Positions 1 to 5,336 of a stretch of DNA of 8,909 nucleotides are shown piece after piece. Origin of the DNA: 630D-37 sp037447295. GTDB lineage: Bacteria; Chloroflexota; Anaerolineae; Anaerolineales; Villigracilaceae. Below the pieces are notes generated by a model. That model was given only the letters and a program-made list of their open reading frames with translations. It was not told the DNA's origin and searched no databases. Each line of letters opens with the position of its first letter. Within the stretch, counting starts at the first letter, position 1. The position numbers and the translations under genes were made by a program. The stretch covers positions 1 to 8,909 of the forward strand of contig JBBIGZ010000099.1 in assembly GCA_037447295.1 (NCBI GenBank), in the 5' to 3' direction.

Positions 1-1
1 C

Positions 2-529
2 CTCATCTACGGCCGCGGCGATGGCAACCCCGAACCCTCCCCCTGGTCGGCCATCGTCATCGCTCCCGAAGAGCAAGCCAACGCCCGGTTTGAGATCGTC
101 AACGTCACTGTGGACGACCACCTCGGCCACAACTACCTGATGTACGTGCAGTACGATCACCCCGACGTCCCTGCCCAAGTCACGGTGCGCAACACCATCT
201 TCAGCAGCCGCGGCCCCGAAGCGCCGATCTTCGTCGCCCCGGCCAGCACCGTGACCATAGATCACACCCTGTTCTTCTTCCCGCAGAACGAGATTCTGCT
301 GACGCACGGCGAACAGACCTATACCTGCGCCAATCTTGCCGGGTTGGGGGCGGGCAACCTGTGCGGCGACCCGCGCTTCGTCCGCCCAGCTTGGGGTGAG
401 GCAGGAGATTATCACCTGCAGGCCGGTAGCCCGGCCATCGGCTCGGGGACGACGGAAAACGCCCCAACCCTGGACCTGGAGGGCCGCCCGCGTCACTCCC
501 CGCCGGACCTCGGCGCCTACGAACATTGA
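2..529 (+). CDS. Secreted beta-helix / choice-of-anchor Q domain protein, C-terminal part
   Basis: The frame is open from the first bases of the window, so the gene begins upstream; 175 residues are visible. Short repeating strands with Asn-Thr-Ile-Phe and Asp-His-Thr-Leu-Phe turns (visible residues about 55-92) resemble rungs of a right-handed parallel beta-helix. The last 50 residues carry the pattern of the choice-of-anchor Q domain: G-D-P-R-F, then D-Y-H-L-Q-A-G-S-P-A-I-G-S-G, then a D-L-E-G-R-P-R turn and a terminal D-L-G-A-Y-E. Such proteins are normally exported and act at or outside the cell surface, often on polysaccharide, but no catalytic residues can be assigned here. No sorting signal follows the domain. 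The gene ends 30 bases before the convergent methyltransferase gene. An enzymatic role such as pectate-lyase-like activity is possible but not shown. The family call is fairly safe; the function is unknown. Confidence 0.75.
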   Translation, partial: LIYGRGDGNPEPSPWSAIVIAPEEQANARFEIVNVTVDDHLGHNYLMYVQYDHPDVPAQVTVRNTIFSSRGPEAPIFVAPASTVTIDHTLFFFPQNEILLTHGEQTYTCANLAGLGAGNLCGDPRFVRPAWGEAGDYHLQAGSPAIGSGTTENAPTLDLEGRPRHSPPDLGAYEH

Positions 530-559
530 GTTGCTCATGTCAGACGATGAGGAAACCGG

Positions 560-1126
560 TCAAGTCTTTTGATAGGCAAACCAGGCCGAAGGGCGCTCGC
601 CGCGTTCCGTGCCGTCTTGCCGCCAGAGCAGCGTCAAAGAGGCGGGAACCAGGCTCAGGTCGGCCTCAGCAAGTCCAGGTCCAGAATGATGCGCGTCTGG
701 AGCGAGGAAGCCGTACATGAGCCAGATCCCGCCCGGGGCCAGCAAGGTCTCCAGGCGAGACAGATAGTTTTCCTTGCGTTCTCCTAAACTGTGGAAGCAG
801 CCAATGTCGAGCGCCAAATCGAACGGCGCAGGGAAAGAGGGCAGGCGCGTCACGTCGGCCACCAGGAATTCGACCGGCAGGTCGGCCTCTCTGGCTTTGC
901 GTTTGGCGAGGCGGATGGCGCGCGGGATGAAGTCTATGCCGGTTACATCCCAGCCGGCCCTGGCCAGCGTAAGGGCGTTCGTGCCGCTGCCGCAGCCCAG
1001 GTCGAGGGCGCGCCCTGGAGGATGTTGGGCGATGAAGTCCAATAATTCGGGTGGACTGACGCCGGTGTCCCAGGGTGGCTTGGATAGATAAGACAGGGCA
1101 AAATGCAGTCGGCGCAGCATGTTCAT
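560..1126 (-). CDS. Class I SAM-dependent methyltransferase
   Basis: A 188-residue Rossmann-fold methyltransferase. Motif I is clear at residues 41-49 (L-D-L-G-C-G-S-G-T), an acidic residue ends strand 2 (Asp65 in G-I-D), and A-D-V-T-R-L-P (90-96) and D-I-G-C-F-H-S-L (107-114) match post-I and motif II positions. A P-W-D-T-G-V-S-P-P-E-L stretch at 18-28 is typical of small soluble methyltransferases related to the TehB/thiopurine group. The substrate cannot be predicted. The frame is open 17 codons further upstream (to 1177), but I chose the ATG at 1126 because it overlaps the thioredoxin stop codon as ATGA, a usual sign of translational coupling; no good Shine-Dalgarno precedes it. It is the second gene of a two-gene minus-strand operon and ends 30 bases from the convergent beta-helix gene. 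The family is well supported, the substrate unknown. Confidence 0.85.
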   Translation of the reverse strand: MNMLRRLHFALSYLSKPPWDTGVSPPELLDFIAQHPPGRALDLGCGSGTNALTLARAGWDVTGIDFIPRAIRLAKRKAREADLPVEFLVADVTRLPSFPAPFDLALDIGCFHSLGERKENYLSRLETLLAPGGIWLMYGFLAPDAHHSGPGLAEADLSLVPASLTLLWRQDGTERGERPSAWFAYQKT

Positions 1127-1608
1127 TCGAGACTGCGGCGCACGCGCTGGACGTCTAGCCGCCCCACCTCGCGCCAAACTTCGTTTCCCTGCGCGTCAAT
1201 GTAAATGAAAGTGGGGGTGTATTGAAATCCATACAGTGCAGCCAGTTCGCGTCCTGTCTCTTCCTGGACGTTGAGGCGGATGATTAGGAGGCGGCCTTGC
1301 AGTTCCTGTTCCAGGGCGTCTACGATGGGTTTCATTTGCGTACAAGCCAGGCAGTAGGGCGACTGGAATTCCAATAAGACGGGTTGCCCTTGCCCAATCA
1401 TGGCTTGCACTTTTTGGGCGTCTTCCATCAGCGGCGTCTGGACTGGATGCAGCCTGAGCCAGGCGATAAACAGGCCGCCGGCCAGTATTCCCAACGCGAG
1501 GAAATCACGCAGCGTAGGGCGATGATGGCGGACGAGCGCAACCGTTACGGCAAAAAACAGCGCAACAGCCAGCAACAGCGCAGAATATTGGTTGAGGATT
1601 TGTCCCAT
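1123..1608 (-). CDS. Membrane-anchored thioredoxin-like protein
   Basis: 161 residues. Two hydrophobic segments (about 8-26 and 36-52) are separated by a basic loop (R-H-H-R, 27-30). A thioredoxin domain follows, with the redox motif C-L-A-C at 86-89 and the cis-proline loop Y-T-P-T-F (Pro132). By the positive-inside rule the basic loop is cytoplasmic, so the redox domain should face outside the membrane. It probably exchanges disulfides or electrons with exported proteins or a cytochrome-maturation-type partner; the partner is unknown. The Leu-Ala dipeptide between the cysteines differs from C-G-P-C of classical thioredoxin, so redox potential and direction cannot be inferred. The start is supported by AGGAA about five bases before the ATG. 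The next gene, a methyltransferase, overlaps its stop by four bases. No convincing promoter for this strand was found. Confidence 0.82.
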   Translation of the reverse strand: MGQILNQYSALLLAVALFFAVTVALVRHHRPTLRDFLALGILAGGLFIAWLRLHPVQTPLMEDAQKVQAMIGQGQPVLLEFQSPYCLACTQMKPIVDALEQELQGRLLIIRLNVQEETGRELAALYGFQYTPTFIYIDAQGNEVWREVGRLDVQRVRRSLE

Positions 1609-1639
1609 TGTTCCTGCCTATTATGTGATAGTCCACACT

Positions 1640-1668
1640 TTGACAATTCACCTTTCTTCTTTTAGAAT
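1640..1668 (+). promoter_or_regulatory. Sigma70-type promoter for the EF-G-like gene
   Basis: TTGACA at 1640-1645, a 17-base spacer, then TAGAAT at 1663-1668: a perfect -35, optimal spacing and a near-consensus -10. Transcription should start near 1675, giving a leader of about 150 bases before the ATG at 1825. No other gene on this strand lies between. Confidence 0.7.
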
Positions 1669-1690
1669 CGAGCAGTTGGTATTATCGATT

Positions 1691-1793
1691 CCACTGTAAG
1701 AACCTTAAAGTTTCACCGTGTAGATATGGACTAGGGAGTTTCCCTTCCCTTACTCGATGTCTCGGCGGTTCGATTTTTTACCTTTTGCAGTGG
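1691..1793 (+). other. Possible structured 5' leader of the EF-G-like mRNA
   Basis: Bases 1691-1701 (starting CCACTGTAA) can pair with 1783-1793 (ending TTGCAGTGG) in an 11-base-pair stem with two G-U pairs. Inside it, AGGGA at 1733-1737 pairs with TCCCT at 1741-1745 across a three-base loop. No known riboswitch class is recognised and the pairings could be chance. The ribosome binding site (AGGAAAGG, 1812-1819) lies just downstream of the closing stem. Confidence 0.25.
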
Positions 1794-1824
1794 ATTCATT
1801 ATCCCATTCACAGGAAAGGTTGTC

Positions 1825-3198
1825 ATGAAAGAGTATACCACTGAGTTCCTCCGCAATGTGGCGTTGGTGTCGCATGGCGGGGCCGGCAAAACCATGCTGG
1901 CAGAGGCATTTCTGCATTTTTCTGGCGCTACGACGCGCCTGGGTAAGGTGGAGGACGGGACGAGCGTTTCTGATTACGACGAAGAAGAGATTCGGCGTAA
2001 GATTTCGATTTATACAAGTGTGCTGCCGGTCGAACACCGCGATCATAAAATCAATGTGCTGGATGCCCCCGGTTACACGGATTTCATCGGCGAGGTCATT
2101 TCGACCCTCTCGGTTGCCGATGGAGCGTTGGTGTTGGTGGATTCGGTTGCCGGGCTGGAAGTTGGCACCGAAATTGCCTGGCGTTACCTGGATCAGTTCA
2201 ATCTGCCACGCTTCGTGGTCATCAACCGCCTTGACCGCGACAACGCCAATTTCAGCAAGGCTTTGGCGAGCATGGAGGCGTTTTCTTCCACCCGCCTGAT
2301 CAAGGTGCAATTGCCCATTGGCGAGAAGCATGATTTCAAGGGCGTGGTGAATTTGATTTCCATGAAAGCCTTTTTAGGAGACGGCAAAACCGCCGGCGAC
2401 ATTCCGGCGGACATGAAGGAGGCTGCTGAAGAGGCGCGTTTTGCTTTGGTGGAAGCGGCGGCGGAAGGGGAGGATGCGCTGCTGGAAAAGTATCTCGAAA
2501 ACGGCTCGCTCTCCGACGAGGAACTGCTGCGCGGCCTCAAGCAGGTGATTCGCTCCGGGAGTTTCATCCCGGTCTTTTGCGCTGCCGGCGGACACGAAAT
2601 TGGCATCGGCCCCTTGCTGGACGCTATTTTGAATTTGCTGCCCTCGCCAGCAGAGGCGCCGGCGCGCAAAGCGCAAGGCAAGGACGGCGAAGAGACCTTG
2701 ACCGCCTCCGATAGCGGTCCTTTAGCGGCTTATGTTTGGAAGACCACTGCCGACCCCTTTGTGGGCAAGATGACCTATTTCCGCGTGTTTTCAGGCTCCA
2801 TCCAATTGGACGCGCGGGTGTGGAATCAGAACAAAGGCGCAGAGGAGCGCATGGCGGGGCTGCATCTCCAGCGAGGTAAGGAGCAGATCCCTGTCAAAGT
2901 GGTTCATGCAGGCGACATTGCTTCGGTAGCCAAACTGACGGTCTCGGCTACCGGGGACACTTTTTTCAAATGGCAGCAGACGCCGCTGCGGCGCGCCTGC
3001 GCACCCAGATTGACTCCAAGCCGCAAGCGCTGGACGACGTGGACCGCGCCATGCAGCTGGAGATCGAGCGCGAAGCGCTCAAGAAGGAAAGCGACCGTGC
3101 CTCCAAAGAGCGCCTGCAAAAGATCGAGCAAGAACTGGCCGATCTGCGCGAACAGGCTGCCCAGCTGCGTGCCCGATGGGAGCACGAAAAGCGCCTGA
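1825..3198 (+). CDS. EF-G-like translational GTPase, truncated N-terminal part joined out of frame to ClpB sequence
   Basis: Residues 1 to about 380 match the N-terminal half of an EF-G-like translation factor, most like the second, non-canonical EF-G paralogue (EF-G-2) of several bacteria. The GTPase motifs are present: P-loop S-H-G-G-A-G-K-T (16-23), D-A-P-G-Y (80-84, DxxG) and N-R-L-D (134-137, in place of N-K-x-D). A domain II beta-barrel follows from about 300, containing D-P-F-V-G-K-M-T-Y and a closing A-G-D-I-A-S-V-A-K-L. AGGAAAGG, five bases before the ATG, supports the start. A full-length protein has about 690 residues with domains III-V. Here homology stops after G-D-T-F-F (residue 381, base 2967), and residues 382-457 are ClpB sequence read in the wrong frame. 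As it stands it lacks the ribosome-translocating domains and is probably non-functional, or the break is an assembly error. Identity of the intact part is secure; EF-G-2 versus another FusA-like subfamily is less so. Confidence 0.85.
   Translation: MKEYTTEFLRNVALVSHGGAGKTMLAEAFLHFSGATTRLGKVEDGTSVSDYDEEEIRRKISIYTSVLPVEHRDHKINVLDAPGYTDFIGEVISTLSVADGALVLVDSVAGLEVGTEIAWRYLDQFNLPRFVVINRLDRDNANFSKALASMEAFSSTRLIKVQLPIGEKHDFKGVVNLISMKAFLGDGKTAGDIPADMKEAAEEARFALVEAAAEGEDALLEKYLENGSLSDEELLRGLKQVIRSGSFIPVFCAAGGHEIGIGPLLDAILNLLPSPAEAPARKAQGKDGEETLTASDSGPLAAYVWKTTADPFVGKMTYFRVFSGSIQLDARVWNQNKGAEERMAGLHLQRGKEQIPVKVVHAGDIASVAKLTVSATGDTFFKWQQTPLRRACAPRLTPSRKRWTTWTAPCSWRSSAKRSRRKATVPPKSACKRSSKNWPICANRLPSCVPDGSTKSA
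2958..2979. other. Breakpoint between EF-G-like and ClpB coding sequences
   Basis: Left of about 2967 the frame encodes EF-G domain II. Right of about 2979 a different frame encodes the ClpB middle-domain entry (A-A-A-R-L-R-T-Q-I-D-S-K-P). Neither family contains the other's sequence. A run of six T lies at 2961-2966, immediately at the join. No inverted repeat, target-site duplication or insertion-sequence end is visible. Confidence 0.85.
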
Positions 3199-4394
3199 TC
3201 GCCGAGCTGCGTTCGCTCAAGGAGCAGATCGAACAAACCCGCCTGGAGATCGAACGCGCCGAACGCGCCAGCGACCTGGAGAAGGCGGCCCGCCTGCGCT
3301 ATGGCGAGCTGCCGGCCCTCGAAAAGCGCCTGCGCGAACAAGAAGCGCGGCTCAAGGAAGCCCAAGCGCAGGGCGCACTGCTCAAAGAAGAAGTAGATGC
3401 CGAAGAGATCGCTGCCGTGGTCTCGCGCTGGACGGGGATTCCCGTGGCGCGCCTGATGGAAGGTGAAACGCAGAAGCTACTCCACATGGAAGAGCGCCTG
3501 CATCAGCGCGTCGTCGGGCAAGATGAGGCCATCCGCGTCGTCTCCAACGCCGTGCGCCGTGCCCGGGCCGGCTTGCAGGACCCGAATCATCCGATCGGCT
3601 CCTTTCTCTTCCTCGGCCCCACCGGCGTGGGGAAGACCGAGCTAGCACGCGCCCTGGCCGAATTCCTATTCGACGATGAGCGCGCCATGGTGCGCATTGA
3701 TATGAGCGAATACCAGGAGAAGCACACCGTCTCACGCCTGATCGGCGCGCCGCCGGGCTACGTGGGCTACGAGGAAGGTGGCCAGCTCACCGAAGCGGTG
3801 CGGCGCCGACCGTATAGCGTGGTGCTCTTCGATGAAATCGAAAAGGCGCATCCGGAAGTCTTCAACGTTCTGCTCCAGCTGCTCGATGACGGTCGCCTGA
3901 CCGATGGGCAAGGTCGCACGGTGGACTTCCGCAACACCTTGGTGATTATGACCTCCAACCTGGGCAACACACTCTGGGAAAACGGGCACCGCGTGAGCCG
4001 AGATGAGATCACCCGCGTGCTCCAAGCACACTTCCGTCCGGAATTTCTCAACCGCATTGATGAGATCGTCATCTTCCACCCGCTCACGCGCGAGCACATC
4101 GCCGGGATCGTTGATATTCAGCTACGGCGCGTGGCTCAGCTGCTGGCGGAAAAGGGCTACCAGGTTGAGATCACTGAGGCAGCGCGCGAGTACTTGGCCG
4201 AAGTCGGCTACGATCCGCAATTCGGTGCCCGTCCGCTCAAGCGCGCCATTCAGCGCGAACTGCAGGACCGATTGGCGCTCAAGATCCTGGCTGGCGAGTT
4301 CAAAGAAGGGGATACCATCCGCCTCGATCGCGGCCCAGATGGCTTGACCTTCTCCGCTGTTGTGCCGGTGGTGGAAGGGGAAGTGGTCGCCTAA
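2970..4394 (+). CDS. clpB: ClpB disaggregase, C-terminal half (middle domain, second AAA+ domain, C-terminal domain)
   Basis: ClpB is a hexameric AAA+ chaperone that works with DnaK to pull polypeptides out of aggregates. These 474 residues cover the coiled-coil middle domain (about 15-140, rich in heptads of Leu, Glu, Lys and Arg), the linker I-A-A-V-V-S-R-W-T-G-I-P-V (147-159) and the second AAA+ module. That module has Walker A G-P-T-G-V-G-K-T (216-223), pore loop G-Y-V-G-Y (263-267), Walker B V-L-F-D-E (285-289), sensor 1 T-S-N (328-330), R-P-E-F-L-N-R with the arginine finger (356-362) and sensor 2 G-A-R-P-L-K-R (419-425). Family members have about 860 residues; the N-domain and first AAA+ module are missing. 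The ATG at 2970 is simply the first start after the break and has no Shine-Dalgarno or promoter, so it is unlikely to be a natural start. A strong terminator follows the stop. Confidence 0.93.
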   Translation: MAADAAAARLRTQIDSKPQALDDVDRAMQLEIEREALKKESDRASKERLQKIEQELADLREQAAQLRARWEHEKRLIAELRSLKEQIEQTRLEIERAERASDLEKAARLRYGELPALEKRLREQEARLKEAQAQGALLKEEVDAEEIAAVVSRWTGIPVARLMEGETQKLLHMEERLHQRVVGQDEAIRVVSNAVRRARAGLQDPNHPIGSFLFLGPTGVGKTELARALAEFLFDDERAMVRIDMSEYQEKHTVSRLIGAPPGYVGYEEGGQLTEAVRRRPYSVVLFDEIEKAHPEVFNVLLQLLDDGRLTDGQGRTVDFRNTLVIMTSNLGNTLWENGHRVSRDEITRVLQAHFRPEFLNRIDEIVIFHPLTREHIAGIVDIQLRRVAQLLAEKGYQVEITEAAREYLAEVGYDPQFGARPLKRAIQRELQDRLALKILAGEFKEGDTIRLDRGPDGLTFSAVVPVVEGEVVA

Positions 4395-4401
4395 ACAAAA
4401 G

Positions 4402-4441
4402 CTCACCCTCGGGGGAGAAATCCTTCGGGGGTGAGTTTTTT
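4402..4441 (+). terminator. Strong intrinsic terminator after clpB, probably bidirectional
   Basis: A 15-base-pair stem (three G-U pairs) starts with CTCACCC at 4402-4408 and closes with GGGTGAG at 4429-4435. It is capped by a GAAA tetraloop (4417-4420) and followed by six T (4436-4441). It begins seven bases after the clpB stop. Read on the other strand the stem is followed by TTTTGTTT, so it can also end the convergent membrane-protein transcript. Confidence 0.92.
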
Positions 4442-4444
4442 AAG

Positions 4445-4493
4445 GGACGGTGGACGGTGGATGGTGGACGGTGGATGGTGGACGGTGGAGGGG
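4445..4493. repeat. Tandem heptamer repeat (GGACGGT/GGATGGT)
   Basis: Six head-to-tail copies of a seven-base unit: GGACGGT, GGACGGT, GGATGGT, GGACGGT, GGATGGT, GGACGGT, then a degenerate GGAGGGG. The array lies between two convergent genes, just after the terminator, and is not coding. Similar short repeats occur between genes in many bacteria; the function is unknown. Related heptamers appear in the opposite orientation near 8501-8526. Confidence 0.85.
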
Positions 4494-4502
4494 AAGCAGA
4501 AT

Positions 4503-5210
4503 TTACGGGCGGCGCTCCATGGCGCTGGCGCTAATCGGATGATAAGTAGGTTCACCACGGGCAGCAATTCCATTGCCGATAGAGGCAGAAACTGGGGTCG
4601 GTTTAGGGGCAGGGGTCACCGGGCGCGGCATTGGCTGGGCAGGGACAGAGGAACGCACCGCCGAACGAGGCTGTTCCGAGACACGCTGCTCCATTTCCTT
4701 TTGCGCCAGGGTGAAAAGGCGTTCCCCGGCCACGGCAAATGTGCCGATGATCAACACCCGCACCAGCCAGACCATGACGGCAACCAGAATGGGAACGATA
4801 CGCTGCATGGTAGTCTGACCAATTAGCAAGGTGCTGTTGGAGGTGTGATTCAAAACGGCCACGGAAACACCCCACCAAGTGAGCGCGGCGTTGAATAGGG
4901 CGGCCAGCAACCAGGCTCCGAAGAGATACCAGACCTCCACCGGCTCATTGCGCCCTTGTTCGGGGGTGAAGATGCGGGCAATGCCGGCAAAGTCAATGCC
5001 GCAAAAGGCAATCGCCAGAATGGTAGACCAACGTAGGCCGGCAAAGCTCAGATCGCCCAAAATATCATGCAGGGCAAAGGCCGTGGTGGAGTAGTTGAAG
5101 ATCTCAAAAGCGATCAGCGCCAGCAACAGGATGCTGCCGAAGATCGCACCGCGCTGCAGGGCTGAAAATTCTAGAAACGGTAGGAAATCAATCTTCAGGG
5201 TGCGGTTCAT
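4503..5210 (-). CDS. Four-helix membrane protein of unknown function with proline-rich C-terminal tail
   Basis: 235 residues, no family recognised. Four hydrophobic segments can be placed at about 20-40, 58-78, 92-118 and 138-162. Between segments 2 and 3 is a polar stretch F-T-P-E-Q-G-R-N-E-P (81-90). After the last segment comes a charged amphipathic stretch (G-E-R-L-F-T-L-A-Q-K-E-M-E-Q-R), then a low-complexity tail rich in Pro, Ala and Ser (about 181-215, including P-A-P-K-P-T-P). The tail looks disordered and could be a docking region. No enzyme motif is visible. The start has an excellent Shine-Dalgarno, AAAGGAG, five bases before the ATG. The gene is monocistronic as far as seen, divergent from the C45 gene and convergent with clpB. 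Its promoter carries a LexA-like operator, so DNA-damage induction is the main functional hint, and this is inference only. Confidence 0.8.
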   Translation of the reverse strand: MNRTLKIDFLPFLEFSALQRGAIFGSILLLALIAFEIFNYSTTAFALHDILGDLSFAGLRWSTILAIAFCGIDFAGIARIFTPEQGRNEPVEVWYLFGAWLLAALFNAALTWWGVSVAVLNHTSNSTLLIGQTTMQRIVPILVAVMVWLVRVLIIGTFAVAGERLFTLAQKEMEQRVSEQPRSAVRSSVPAQPMPRPVTPAPKPTPVSASIGNGIAARGEPTYHPISASAMERRP

Positions 5211-5273
5211 GGGGACTCCTTTCTGGTAAGAGGAGAATTCGCGAGTACGGAGAGAGAGCCTTTCAGTGCTTAT

Positions 5274-5303
5274 ATTTTAGAACATGCGTTCTATATTTGT
5301 CAA
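5274..5303 (-). promoter_or_regulatory. Sigma70-type promoter of the membrane-protein gene
   Basis: On the minus strand TTGACA lies at 5303-5298 and TAAAAT at 5279-5274, with an 18-base spacer. Transcription should start near 5267, giving a leader of nearly 60 bases before the ATG at 5210. The spacer contains a palindromic operator candidate. Confidence 0.7.
5278..5293. promoter_or_regulatory. lexA box: LexA/SOS-box-like palindrome inside the promoter
   Basis: TAGAAC-ATGC-GTTCTA is a perfect six-base inverted repeat with a four-base centre. Its core GAAC-N4-GTTC, with centre ATGC, fits the Bacillus-type SOS-box core (GAAC-RNRY-GTTC). It fills most of the space between the -35 and -10 boxes of the minus-strand promoter and overlaps two bases of the -10, which is where a repressor would block RNA polymerase. 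Another repressor with a similar half-site is possible. Confidence 0.55.
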
Positions 5304-5323
5304 GAGGGTAAATGTAGATCGGG

Positions 5324-5329
5324 TATAAT
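5324..5329 (+). promoter_or_regulatory. -10 box of a probably leaderless transcript
   Basis: A perfect TATAAT ends eight bases before the ATG at 5337, so transcription should start at or within a base or two of the start codon. No good -35 lies at normal spacing, and there is no Shine-Dalgarno before the ATG. Both facts fit leaderless translation. Confidence 0.55.
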
Positions 5330-5336
5330 TCCAGCC

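Noticed and set aside
530..559. A hairpin (CTCAT/ATGAG) between the convergent beta-helix and methyltransferase genes as a terminator
   Set aside because: Only five base pairs around an eight-base loop, with no adjoining T run.
1616..1645. A divergent minus-strand promoter for the thioredoxin gene built on TTGTCA
   Set aside because: Spacing to the nearest -10-like sequence (CATAAT) is only 15 bases and the boxes are weak; not enough to call.
1750..2331. A 193-residue minus-strand open frame opposite the start of the EF-G-like gene
   Set aside because: The opposite strand has clear GTPase motifs, a Shine-Dalgarno and a promoter; this frame has no motif.
2941..3000. A real EF-G/ClpB fusion protein
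   Set aside because: The two parts are in different frames; the EF-G frame reads meaningless ClpB antiframe for 76 codons and then stops at 3198.
2904..3365. Minus-strand frame crossing the EF-G/ClpB join, looking like a leucine-rich coiled coil
   Set aside because: It is the antisense image of the ClpB middle-domain heptads; the bridging of the join is coincidental.
4431..4826. Plus-strand frame of 131 residues starting in the clpB terminator
   Set aside because: It begins in the terminator stem, runs through the heptamer repeat and then opposite the membrane-protein gene; no coding features.
5297..5329. TTGTCA at 5297-5302 as the -35 of the C45 promoter
   Set aside because: The spacer to TATAAT would be 21 bases, too long; on the other strand the overlapping bases form the better-spaced TTGACA of the membrane-protein promoter.
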